Source: Okeania sp. KiyG1
Lineage (GTDB): Bacteria > Cyanobacteriota > Cyanobacteriia > Cyanobacteriales > Microcoleaceae
Reading direction: 5' to 3'
Length of the DNA stretch: 47,801 nucleotides
Assembly: GCF_014132355.1 (NCBI RefSeq)
Contig: NZ_BLZO01000108.1
Coordinates: 1 to 47,801, forward strand
A program made the translations under genes and the position numbers. The notes beneath the pieces are model-generated. The model ran no database searches, was not told the origin of the DNA, and saw only the letters and a program-made list of their open reading frames with translations. How positions within the stretch are numbered: the first letter of the stretch is position 1; every line of letters starts with the position of its first letter. Below are positions 35,102-43,848 of this stretch, in pieces.

Positions 35102-35395
35102 GAAATATTGTGGTTTAAAGCCTCCCCTTTGAAGGGGATAATAAATAAAAATTTTCATGATTAGTCATATCAAATCCGTTTAATTGGACATAAAAAAATC
35201 TTCAATCGTCATAACTACCCTCATCTTTGTAATTCTTTCTCCTCCTGACTCCTGTCTCCTGACTTCCCCTCCTGGGAGGGGCTAGGGGTGGGTTGGGAGG
35301 GGCTAGGGGTGGGTTGACTCCTCCTAACTTAACCATTCTATGGCTGTTTAACCGGATTTGATATCAATCCTCTTCTTTTCAAGGAGAGGTAATTC
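35102..35395. repeat. Family-B repeat interrupted by a family-A MITE
   Basis: The left half (ATTGTGGTTTAAAGCCTCCC to TTTTCATGATTAGTCA, 35106-35167) and the right half (TCAATCCTCTTCTTTTCAAG, from 35364) are one family-B copy. They are split by the element 35168-35363. Uninterrupted copies at 3364, 7366 and 34756 show the joined form. Confidence 0.85.
35168..35363. repeat. Family-A MITE with visible 3-bp target duplication TCA
   Basis: Ends are TATCAAATCCGTTTAA and TTAACCGGATTTGATA. The host repeat reads GATTAGTCA before and TCAATCCTC after the element, whereas unoccupied copies read GTCAATCCTC. TCA is therefore the duplicated target. The interior contains two tandem GGGAGGGGCTAGGGGTGG units. 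Confidence 0.85.
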
Positions 35396-35493
35396 TAAAT
35401 TCTTAATTCTTAATTCTAAATTCTTGAACTAATGCCCCTAGATTAACTAGACTGCTATACAATAAATAAACTGCCTAATACTGTGTTACTTTT

Positions 35494-38400
35494 ATGGTCG
35501 TTCTTGCTAAATACACAAACTTGATTCAAATTCATAATAGTTCAAACTCCCAAGTGTATCGTGCTCGACTAGCTGATAATAACCAACTGGTCATCCTGAA
35601 ATGTCTCGACCAAGAGTATCCCACTTCGGAGCAAATTCGACGTTATAAACAAGAATATCATCTCACTTGCCAAGTAGACTCCCCCAGAATAGTCAAAGCA
35701 TATAGCTTTGAAGAATGGAACAGAAGCTACGCAATTACTTTTGAAGACTTTGGCGGAATTGCGCTGAAACAATGGCTCAAAGAACGCCAAAAACTCTCCC
35801 TCTCAGAATTTTTATTCCTGGCGATCGCTATTACTGAAAGTTTAGGAGAAATTCATGCTCAACATATTATTCATAAAGATATTAATCCCTCTAATATAGT
35901 TTTTAATCCCGAAACTCAAGAACTAAAAATCATCGACTTTGGCATTGCTACCCAACTAAGTAGGGAAAATCCTACTCTCAAAAATCCTCACCTGTTAGAA
36001 GGAACTCTAGCTTATATTTCCCCAGAACAAACAGGGAGAATGAATAGAGGATTAGATTATCGCACAGATTTTTATTCCCTGGGGGTAACATTTTATGAAA
36101 TGCTGTCGGGACAACTGCCTTTTGAAAGTTCCGATGCTTTAGAATTAGTACATTGTCATCTGGCCAAAAATCCACCAGCAATTATTAGCAAAGAAAAACT
36201 TAACCAGATAAAAATACCCCCAATAATTGCAGATGTTGTGATGAAATTAATGGCCAAAAATGCCGAGGATCGTTACCAAAGTGCTGATGGGTTAAAAGCA
36301 GATTTAGAAGAGTGTCGTCACCAACTAAAAGAAACAGAAAATATTTCTTTTTTTCCACTAGGAGAAAAGGATATTTCCGACCGCTTTCAAATTCCCCAAA
36401 AACTGTACGGAAGGGAAAAAGAGATTTCCACTTTGCTCGCAGCATTTGAGAGAGTTGCCGAAACAGGAAAAGTAGAATTAATGATGGTGGCAGGTTATTC
36501 CGGCATCGGCAAATCCTCTTTAGTCCAAGAACTTTATAAACCCATTACTGCCCGTCGGGGTTATTTTATTTCTGGAAAATTTGACCAATTTCAACGGAAT
36601 ATACCCTATTCAGCCATCGTGGCAGCTTTTCAAGGATTAATTGGGCAATTATTAGGAGAAAGTGAAGCTAAACTGCAACTCTGGCGAAACAAACTCTTAA
36701 AAGCTCTAGGTTCTAACGGACAAATTATTATAGATGTCATTCCTGAAATCGAACTAATTATCGGCCCACAACCCCCAGTTCCAGTATTAGGAGCAAATGA
36801 AACACAAAACCGTTTTAATCTCGTTATCAAAAATTTTATTGGTGTTTTCTGCCATAAAGAACACCCTTTAACCCTCTTCTTAGACGATTTGCAATGGGCA
36901 GATTTGGCAACATTAAAACTGCTTGAACGAATTTTAATCGAAGGTCAAACACAATACTTATTATTATTAGGTGCTTATAGAGATAATGAAGTAGGAGCAG
37001 GTCATCCTTTGCTGAATTCTCTCGAAAAAATTCGCCAAAATAACAATACAATTAACCAAATTACTTTACAACCTTTATGCCTAAAACAAATTGCTTGTTT
37101 AATCGGTGATACTCTCCAGCAAACCCAAGGAAACAATTATTTAGCAGAATTAGTTTGGCAAAAAACGGCAGGAAATCCTTTCTTTGTGAATGAATTTTTA
37201 CAAACATTGTATGCTGAAAACTTACTACAATTTAATCGTCAATCAAGAATTTGGCAATGGAACTTAGAAGGAATTAAAGGGAGAGGATTTAGCGATAATG
37301 TAGTAGAATTAATGGTAAAAAAACTGCAAAAATTACCTCAGTCTAGTCAAGAAATTTTATCTATGGCTGCTTGTTGTGGAGCAGAATTTGAGCTGCAAAT
37401 AATGAATTTAGTGGTCAAAAAAACCCCTCAAGAAACTTTTGAATGGCTAAAATTTGCTATCGATCGCGACTTAATTTTTCCCCGCTCCGAACTAGATGAA
37501 AACCTGCTAATTCAATCTTATAAATTTAGTCACGACCGGATTCAACAGGCAGCTTATGCTCTAATTGCTGATGAACATAAACAAATAACTCATTATCGCA
37601 TTGGACAACTGTTGCTCGAAAATCTACCCCCCGAAACTAGAGAAGATCGTATTTTTGAATTAGTCGGTCAATTAAACTATGGAACTTGTTTTCTGATTGA
37701 CCAAAAACAACGAGATGAATTAGCTCAACTGAATTTAATCGCTTGTCGCAAAGCAAAAACTGCTGCTGCTTATGAAGTAAGTCGAGAATATGCTCAAATT
37801 GGACTATCTTTGTTGGGAGAAAATGCTTGGCAACAACAATATGAAATGAGTCTAGAGTTTCATGAATTAGCAGTTGAATTGGCATCACTGTGCGGTGACT
37901 TGGAGGCAATGGAAAAGTTGATTGATACAGTCATTGAACAAGCACATTCTTTACTGGAAAAAGTTAACGTTTATCGCATCAGCATTCTCTCAAAAGTATC
38001 CCAAAATCAGCCTACCGAAGCCATTGCTATTGCCCAAAAACTATTGCAACAGTTAGGTATAACTTTTCCCGAAAATCCTACACAACAAGATATTCAAGAC
38101 AGCATTGCAGAGATTGATGAGCTGACTAGAAACAGAGAAATTGAAGACCTAGTTCATTTACCACTAACTACAGATAGTGAAAAAATTGCCATTTTGCAGA
38201 TTATCAGTAGCATCATCCCAGCAGCTTATATCTCCTCCCCTCTTTTGTTTCCATTAATAGTTTCTTCATCAGTCAAGCTATCTATTAAATATGGAAATAC
38301 ATCAATTTCTGCCTTGATGTATGCAGCTTATGGGATTATTGCTTGTAACTTTTTACAAGATGTGAACACCGGGGTGAAATTTGGTCAGTTGGCTGTGCAG

Positions 38401-40758
38401 GTTGTCTCCAAACTGAATGCCAAAACTGTCAAACCTGAAGTATTACAAGTAGTGGCAGGATTTATCCTCCACCGCAAATCCCATGTCAAAGAAACACTAC
38501 CACTGCTACAAGAAACTTATAACAATGCTCTAGAAGTTGGAAACCAGGATTTTTCTGGACATTGCGCTGTCGTTTTTTGTCTCCATGCTCTTTGGTGCGG
38601 TTATTCCTTGGAAACTTTGAAGCAGGAAACTAGCAGCTACTGTAACAGATTGATCAAATTAAATCAGTTGACAACCGCTAATTACTGTCGCATCCATTGG
38701 CAATCAATATTAAATTTGCTAGAGGTGACAGAAAATCCCACTATTTTTTCTGGGGAAGTTATCCAAGAAATTGAATTTTTGCCCATACTCTTATGTGCCC
38801 ATGACTTATATGGGTTGTATATCTTTTTTTTAGATAAGCTGATGCTTTCCTATTTGTTTGAGGATATAAAATCAGCTCAAAATTTTGCTGTTGAAGGGCG
38901 ACAGTATTTAAAGGCTGCTGCTGGGTCTTTTGGGGAACCGGGATTTTATTTCTATGATTCTTTGACAGCTCTAGCAAATGTGAGTCAGGAATCTGAGGAA
39001 ATATCAGAGATATTGCAACGGGTTGAACAAAACCAAATTCATTTGCAACAACAATGGGCTGATTATTCCTCTATGAATCACCAACATAAGGTCGATTTGG
39101 TAGCAGCCGAAAGATATAGAGTTCTAGGTCAAAAGCTTGAAGCAATGGAAATGTACGACCGGGCTATTGCAGAGGCCAAAGAAAATGATTTCGTTCAAGA
39201 ACAAGCTCTGGCAAATGAACTTGCAGCTAAGTTTTATCTTAACTATGGTCAGAAAAAAATTGCCCGAGTTTACATGATGGATGCTCACTATTGCTATAGT
39301 CGCTGGGGGGCAATGGCAAAAGTCAAGCACCTAGAAGAAAACTATCCGCAACTGTGTAAATCTTCAACTGTCAAAACTTATGCAAATTCCACCATTTTCG
39401 ATCTTGAAACAACCAGCAATTCTACTCAGGCTATAATTTTAGACTTAGCCACAACGATCAAATCTACTAATGCCATTTCTAGCGAGATTGTTTTAGATAA
39501 GTTACTGGCAACCTTAATGAATATAATTATCGAAAATGCTGGGGCGCAACGAGGAATTTTAATTTTGCCCCGCGGTGAAAATTTATTTGTGGAAGCTACC
39601 AAGGAAGCAGACTCGGAAAAAGTTTCAGTACTTCAGTCGCTTCCTCTCAATAAGTATGAAAGGATTTGTGCAAAAATTGTCCATTATGTTGTCCGTACTC
39701 GTGAAACTGTAGTTTTAAACGATGCCACTCGTGAAGGCAACTATAAAGACGATACTTATATTCAACAATATCAATGTCAGTCCATCGCCTGCACTCCTTT
39801 AGTTAATAGAGGTCAACTCCAAGGTATTATCTACCTAGAAAATAATCTTACTACTGGAACTTTTACCCGAGAACGCTTGGCACTACTACGAACTTTGGCA
39901 GTACAAGCAGCAATTTCTTTAGAAAATGCTCGGTTGTATGATGCTTGCAAGCGTTTTGTTCCCCAGCAATTTATCAGTTTTTTAGAGAAAAAAAGCATTG
40001 TTGATGTACAATTGGGAGACCAAGTTGAACAAGAAATGACCGTTTTATTCTCAGATATTCGGGATTTTACAACTATCTCCGAACAGATGACCCCGGCCGA
40101 AAACTTTGCTTTTATTAACGAATATCTCGGTTATATGGAGCCACTTATTCAGCAACATGGTGGGTTTATTGATAAATATATCGGCGATGCCATAATGGCA
40201 TTGTTTCCTCATTCTGCTGACGATGCGGTTAAAGGAGCGATCGCCATGCTCAACGAGTTGCAAAAATATAATTCATACCGAGAAAAAAAGAATCTATTAC
40301 CTCTGCGTATTGGTATTGGTTTGCATACGGGAAAATTAATGTTAGGCACTGTGGGAGGATTTGAACGTATGGACGGGACAGCGATCGGGGATGCGGTCAA
40401 TCTTTCCTCAAGAGTGGAAAGTTTAACTAAAACCTATGGAGTTTCACTTTTAATTACCGATAAAACTTGGAAAAGTTTAAAAAATCCTTTGGCATACGAC
40501 CTCAGATTTGTTGAGAAGGTGAGGGCTAAAGGAAAAACTAAATCAGTTGATTTATTTGAAGTTTTTTCTGCCGACCCGCCAGAATTACGGCGTCTAAAAA
40601 TTGCGACGAAAAAGAAGTATCAAAAGGCTGTCTTCTTATTTCATCAACGGTTATTTTCGGAAGCAGCAGCTCTATTTCAAGAATGCTTAGAATATGGTGA
40701 AGGCGATCAGGTTGTCTGTAGTTATCTCGATCGCTGTCGCCATCAGAATTTGGGTTAA
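35494..40758 (+). CDS. Giant Ser/Thr kinase-AAA ATPase-GAF-nucleotide cyclase protein, 1754 aa
   Basis: Domains in order. A Hanks-type kinase (~8-270) with catalytic loop HKDINPSN (from 127), IDFG (147-150) and ISPEQTGR. A PknK-like AAA-16 ATPase with Walker A GYSGIGKSS (from 334) and Walker B LTLFLDDLQWAD (~459). A long helical TPR-like region (~600-1300). A GAF domain (~1326-1485: AGAQRGILILPRGENLFVEA). A class III cyclase (~1512-1692) with FSDIRDF and GDAIMALF for metal-binding Asp, DKYIGD for the purine-binding Lys, and GTAIGDAVNLSSRVE. A short C-terminal helical tail follows. All catalytic residues appear present. It likely joins phosphorylation with cAMP/cGMP signalling. No good ribosome binding site is seen. 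A frameshifted paralogue follows downstream. Confidence 0.95.
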   Translation: MVVLAKYTNLIQIHNSSNSQVYRARLADNNQLVILKCLDQEYPTSEQIRRYKQEYHLTCQVDSPRIVKAYSFEEWNRSYAITFEDFGGIALKQWLKERQKLSLSEFLFLAIAITESLGEIHAQHIIHKDINPSNIVFNPETQELKIIDFGIATQLSRENPTLKNPHLLEGTLAYISPEQTGRMNRGLDYRTDFYSLGVTFYEMLSGQLPFESSDALELVHCHLAKNPPAIISKEKLNQIKIPPIIADVVMKLMAKNAEDRYQSADGLKADLEECRHQLKETENISFFPLGEKDISDRFQIPQKLYGREKEISTLLAAFERVAETGKVELMMVAGYSGIGKSSLVQELYKPITARRGYFISGKFDQFQRNIPYSAIVAAFQGLIGQLLGESEAKLQLWRNKLLKALGSNGQIIIDVIPEIELIIGPQPPVPVLGANETQNRFNLVIKNFIGVFCHKEHPLTLFLDDLQWADLATLKLLERILIEGQTQYLLLLGAYRDNEVGAGHPLLNSLEKIRQNNNTINQITLQPLCLKQIACLIGDTLQQTQGNNYLAELVWQKTAGNPFFVNEFLQTLYAENLLQFNRQSRIWQWNLEGIKGRGFSDNVVELMVKKLQKLPQSSQEILSMAACCGAEFELQIMNLVVKKTPQETFEWLKFAIDRDLIFPRSELDENLLIQSYKFSHDRIQQAAYALIADEHKQITHYRIGQLLLENLPPETREDRIFELVGQLNYGTCFLIDQKQRDELAQLNLIACRKAKTAAAYEVSREYAQIGLSLLGENAWQQQYEMSLEFHELAVELASLCGDLEAMEKLIDTVIEQAHSLLEKVNVYRISILSKVSQNQPTEAIAIAQKLLQQLGITFPENPTQQDIQDSIAEIDELTRNREIEDLVHLPLTTDSEKIAILQIISSIIPAAYISSPLLFPLIVSSSVKLSIKYGNTSISALMYAAYGIIACNFLQDVNTGVKFGQLAVQVVSKLNAKTVKPEVLQVVAGFILHRKSHVKETLPLLQETYNNALEVGNQDFSGHCAVVFCLHALWCGYSLETLKQETSSYCNRLIKLNQLTTANYCRIHWQSILNLLEVTENPTIFSGEVIQEIEFLPILLCAHDLYGLYIFFLDKLMLSYLFEDIKSAQNFAVEGRQYLKAAAGSFGEPGFYFYDSLTALANVSQESEEISEILQRVEQNQIHLQQQWADYSSMNHQHKVDLVAAERYRVLGQKLEAMEMYDRAIAEAKENDFVQEQALANELAAKFYLNYGQKKIARVYMMDAHYCYSRWGAMAKVKHLEENYPQLCKSSTVKTYANSTIFDLETTSNSTQAIILDLATTIKSTNAISSEIVLDKLLATLMNIIIENAGAQRGILILPRGENLFVEATKEADSEKVSVLQSLPLNKYERICAKIVHYVVRTRETVVLNDATREGNYKDDTYIQQYQCQSIACTPLVNRGQLQGIIYLENNLTTGTFTRERLALLRTLAVQAAISLENARLYDACKRFVPQQFISFLEKKSIVDVQLGDQVEQEMTVLFSDIRDFTTISEQMTPAENFAFINEYLGYMEPLIQQHGGFIDKYIGDAIMALFPHSADDAVKGAIAMLNELQKYNSYREKKNLLPLRIGIGLHTGKLMLGTVGGFERMDGTAIGDAVNLSSRVESLTKTYGVSLLITDKTWKSLKNPLAYDLRFVEKVRAKGKTKSVDLFEVFSADPPELRRLKIATKKKYQKAVFLFHQRLFSEAAALFQECLEYGEGDQVVCSYLDRCRHQNLG

Positions 40759-40878
40759 ATAGGTGTGGCCTTGGTGAAGCGCGTGTATGATATTGAAGAA
40801 GGAGTCAGAATACAGGATACAGTAGGGGCGAATGGCATTTGCTAACGCAAAGCTCCGCTAACGCCCCTACAGGAGTCA

Positions 40879-41098
40879 TACCAAATTAATAAATGTTTGC
40901 TACAAATAGTTATACCAATTTGAAAAAAGAATGCTATGAAAAGTGCCACTCGATCAGATATGCTTAAAAATAGTGAATATCGTGAATTTTAGATAGTTAT
41001 TTATATCGTTTTTACCTTTTTTTCAATATTTCCTTCTTCTTTCTTCTTCCTTCTTTCTTACTTCTACTATTTGTAACAAACACTTATCAAATTGGTAT
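40879..41098. repeat. Family-H inverted-repeat element
   Basis: The left end ATACCAAATTAATAAATG continues to CTACAAATAG. The right end, in reverse complement, is ATACCAATTTGATAAGTG running to TTACAAATAG. The two form ~32-bp inverted repeats with few mismatches. The interior is AT rich with a pyrimidine tract. Partial copies occur at 20-49, ~41168-41276 and ~41594. Confidence 0.75.
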
Positions 41099-41673
41099 TA
41101 GGGTATTTATTATAATTTCCGTTTGTCATGCTCCGCAAACAGAATTTAGAATGCATAATGGATAGATTTAATACCATTTTTGATGTTGCAAATTACCTTT
41201 TTCGTGAAACAAACTTTATCTGAAAGTCTTTTTATGGTGCTTATTATTTGTAACATTCTTTTTTCAAAATGGTATCAGTAGGGGCGAATGGCATTTGCGC
41301 TCCGCAAAGCTCCGAATTGCGCCCGTACAAGAGTCATATCAAATCCGTTTTATTGAACATAAAAAAATTCTCCAATCGTCATCACTACGCTCATCTTTGT
41401 AATTCTTTCTCCTCCTGACTCCTGTAATGATTGCTCTGTCTAGGTTGAAGCGATTTTTTCCCTCTATTTAGCGACAACTCTATTAGATAAAACGCCATCT
41501 GTAGAGGGCGTTAGCGGAGCTTTGCGGAGCGCAAATGCCATTCGCCCCTACTAGATATGGCGCTTGGTGCGTAAGTCCTGATTAAGTCCTGATTATACCA
41601 AATTGATAAATATTTGCTACAAATAGCTGAAGAAAGTTTTTTATCGCGCTAATTATAGCAGTTTTAATTAACA

Positions 41674-41766
41674 CAGGACTTACGCAAATTCTTAGACAAT
41701 ACGCTATCGGTAGGGGGCGAATGGCATTCGCCCCTACTAGATATGACGCTTGGTGCGTAAGTCCTG
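41674..41766. repeat. Family-C MITE
   Basis: CAGGACTTACGCAAATTC at the left and TGCGTAAGTCCTG at the right are inverted ends. The core GGGGGCGAATGGCATTCGCCC is a strong palindrome. Flanks are not a perfect duplication (AACA before, AGCA after). A second right end occurs just upstream at ~41570-41581. Confidence 0.7.
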
Positions 41767-42096
41767 AGCATAGGTGCCTTCTGCCCTCTGCCTTCCTTCC
41801 TCCAAAGTCTAATTATTCAACCGGACATGATATTAGTGATAAAAAACCTTCTCCCTTTGAACCAATATTCCCTTCTGCCTCACAGGAGTGCGCATTCCCT
41901 TGCGTCTAGGCTCCTCCGGAAGAGCTAAAGCTTTTTCCGTTTGTCATGCTCCGCAAACATGTCGTGCAGCGAAACGCCGACGCGGGGTCGCACCACTTCT
42001 GCCTCCTGCCCTCTGCCTTTCCTGATAAATGGACATGATATAACAATACTGAGATAAGATGGATAAAGTCCTTAATTTTTTTCCCATTGTATTATT

Positions 42097-43848
42097 ATGG
42101 TAGTCCTTGCTGGATATACAGATTTGATTCAAATCTATGAAGGTACAAACTCTCAAGTGTATCGTGCCCAAAGACTTGACAATAAGCAATCAGTCATACT
42201 CAAATTCCTTAACCAAGAATATCCCACCAGCGAGCAAATTAGACGTTACAAACAAGAATATCATCTGACTTGCCAGTTAGACTCTCCAAGTATTATTAAA
42301 GCATATAGCTTGGAAAAATATCAAAGAAGTTATGCGATCGCTTTGGAAGACTTTGGCGGAATTTCCCTCAAACAATGGCTTGAAAAGTGTCAAGAGCTTT
42401 CTGTTGAAGAATTTTTATTTCTGGCGATCGCTATTACGGAGAGTTTGGGAGAAATACACAAACTACATATTATTCATAAAGATATCAATCCCTCTAATAT
42501 CGTTTTTAATCCTGAAACCAAAGAACTGAAAATTATTGATTTTGGCATTTCTACTAAACTAAGTCGAGAAAATCCTACTCTCAAAAATCCCAATGTTTTA
42601 GAAGGAACTCTAGCTTATATTTCCCCAGAACAAACAGGCAGAATGAATAGAGGGTTAGACTATCGTACAGATTTTTATTCTCTGGGGGTAACATTTTATG
42701 AAATGCTGTCGGGAAAACTGCCTTTTGAAAGTTCCGATGCTTTGGAATTAGTACATTGTCATCTGGCCAAAAATCCACCTGCAATTATTAGCAAAGAAAA
42801 ACTTAACAAGATAGAAATACCCCAAATAATTACAGATATTGTAATGAAATTAATGGCCAAAAATGCCGAGGATCGTTACCAAAGTGCTGATGGGTTAAAA
42901 GCAGATTTAGAAGAATGTCGCCGACAACTAAAAGGAACAGGGAATATTAATTCCTTCACACTAGGCCAACAAGATATTTCCGACCGCTTCCAAATTCCTC
43001 AAAAACTGTATGGAAGGGAAGAAGAGATTTCCACTTTGCTCGAAGCATTTGAGAGAGTTGTGGAAACAGGAGAAGTAGAATTAATGATGGTGACTGGTTA
43101 TTCTGGCGTCGGCAAGTCCTCTCTAGTCCAAGAACTTTATAAACCTATTACTGTCTGTCGTGGCTATTTTATTTCGGGGAAATTCTACCAATTTCAACAC
43201 AATATTCCTTATTCAGCAATTGTGGGAGCTTTTAGAGGATTAATAGGGCTACTATTGGGAGAAAGTAGAGATCGACTACAACGGTGGCGAGAAAAACTTT
43301 TAAAAGCATTGGGTTCTAACGGACAAATCATTATTGATGTCATTCCTGAAGTCGAATTAATTATCGGCAAACAACCGCCAGTTCCAATATTAGGAGCAAA
43401 TGAATCCCAAAATCGTTTTAATCTTATTTTCGGCAATTTTATTCGTGTATTTAGCAAAAGAAGTCATCCTTTAACTATATTTTTAGACGATTTGCAATGG
43501 GCAGATTTAGCGAGTTTAAGGCTAATAGAACAAATATTATTTGCAGAAAAAACAGAATATTTATTGCTGTTGGGAGCTTATCGAAATAATGAAGTAGATG
43601 TCGGTCATCCGTTGTTAAATTATCTCGAAATAATTCAAAAAAACTACAAAATAATTCAGGAAATTACTTTACAACCTTTATCCCAAAAAGAAATCGCTAG
43701 TTTAATCGGCGACACACTCAATCAGATTCAAGGAACCTCCTATTTAGCTGAGTTAGTTTGGCAAAAAACGGGAGGAAATCCTTTTTTATCAATAAATTTT
43801 TACAAGAATTGTCTGATGAAAATTTACTGCAATTTGACCGTCAATTAA
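42097..43848 (+). CDS. Giant kinase-ATPase-GAF-cyclase paralogue, 5' part (frame 1)
   Basis: This frame encodes the kinase (HKDINPSN from residue 127, IDFG, ISPEQTGR) and the first half of the AAA ATPase (GYSGVGKSS, LTIFLDDLQWAD). It is closely similar to 35494-40758. True similarity stops at KTGGNPFL, codon 564; the remaining ~19 codons (SINFYKNCLMKIYCNLTVN) are out-of-frame sequence before the stop at 43846-43848. At the break the codons are CCT TTT TTA, which contain the heptamer T TTT TTA in the correct phase for -1 slippage. If no slippage occurred, the product would be a 583-aa kinase with an incomplete ATPase domain. Confidence 0.9.
   Translation: MVVLAGYTDLIQIYEGTNSQVYRAQRLDNKQSVILKFLNQEYPTSEQIRRYKQEYHLTCQLDSPSIIKAYSLEKYQRSYAIALEDFGGISLKQWLEKCQELSVEEFLFLAIAITESLGEIHKLHIIHKDINPSNIVFNPETKELKIIDFGISTKLSRENPTLKNPNVLEGTLAYISPEQTGRMNRGLDYRTDFYSLGVTFYEMLSGKLPFESSDALELVHCHLAKNPPAIISKEKLNKIEIPQIITDIVMKLMAKNAEDRYQSADGLKADLEECRRQLKGTGNINSFTLGQQDISDRFQIPQKLYGREEEISTLLEAFERVVETGEVELMMVTGYSGVGKSSLVQELYKPITVCRGYFISGKFYQFQHNIPYSAIVGAFRGLIGLLLGESRDRLQRWREKLLKALGSNGQIIIDVIPEVELIIGKQPPVPILGANESQNRFNLIFGNFIRVFSKRSHPLTIFLDDLQWADLASLRLIEQILFAEKTEYLLLLGAYRNNEVDVGHPLLNYLEIIQKNYKIIQEITLQPLSQKEIASLIGDTLNQIQGTSYLAELVWQKTGGNPFLSINFYKNCLMKIYCNLTVN
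43782..43788 (+). promoter_or_regulatory. Candidate -1 frameshift site T TTT TTA with upstream GGGAGG
   Basis: In frame 1 the codons are CCT-TTT-TTA, so the phase X-XXY-YYZ is exact. A -1 slip makes the next codon ATC (43788-43790), which opens the frame that continues the paralogue (INKFLQE versus VNEFLQT in the intact copy). GGGAGGA at 43770-43776, 5 nt upstream, could act as a Shine-Dalgarno stimulator. The downstream 80 nt are AT rich and show no clear hairpin. A single missing T in the T6 run explains the data equally well. Confidence 0.5.

Larger units (their letters stand above)
40759..42096. other. 1.3-kb gene-free region between the two giant paralogues
   Basis: It is filled with small elements: the family-H element 40879-41098 and a related pair of ends (~41168-41276), a family-A left end at ~41339, GC palindromes (GCGTTAGCGGAGCTTTGCGG at ~41508), the family-C element 41674-41766, a family-A end (CAACCGGACATGATATT, ~41819) and TTTGTCATGCTCCGCAAACA (~41939). 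The frames seen here are repeat-made. The downstream gene's promoter must lie in ~42030-42096, but no clear box stands out. Confidence 0.6.

Noticed and set aside
43758-43787. Independent start (ATG 43758) for the 3' half of the second giant gene
   Set aside because: It overlaps conserved sequence of the other frame (VWQKTGGNPF) and lacks a ribosome binding site; its residues MAKNGRKSF do not match the paralogue.
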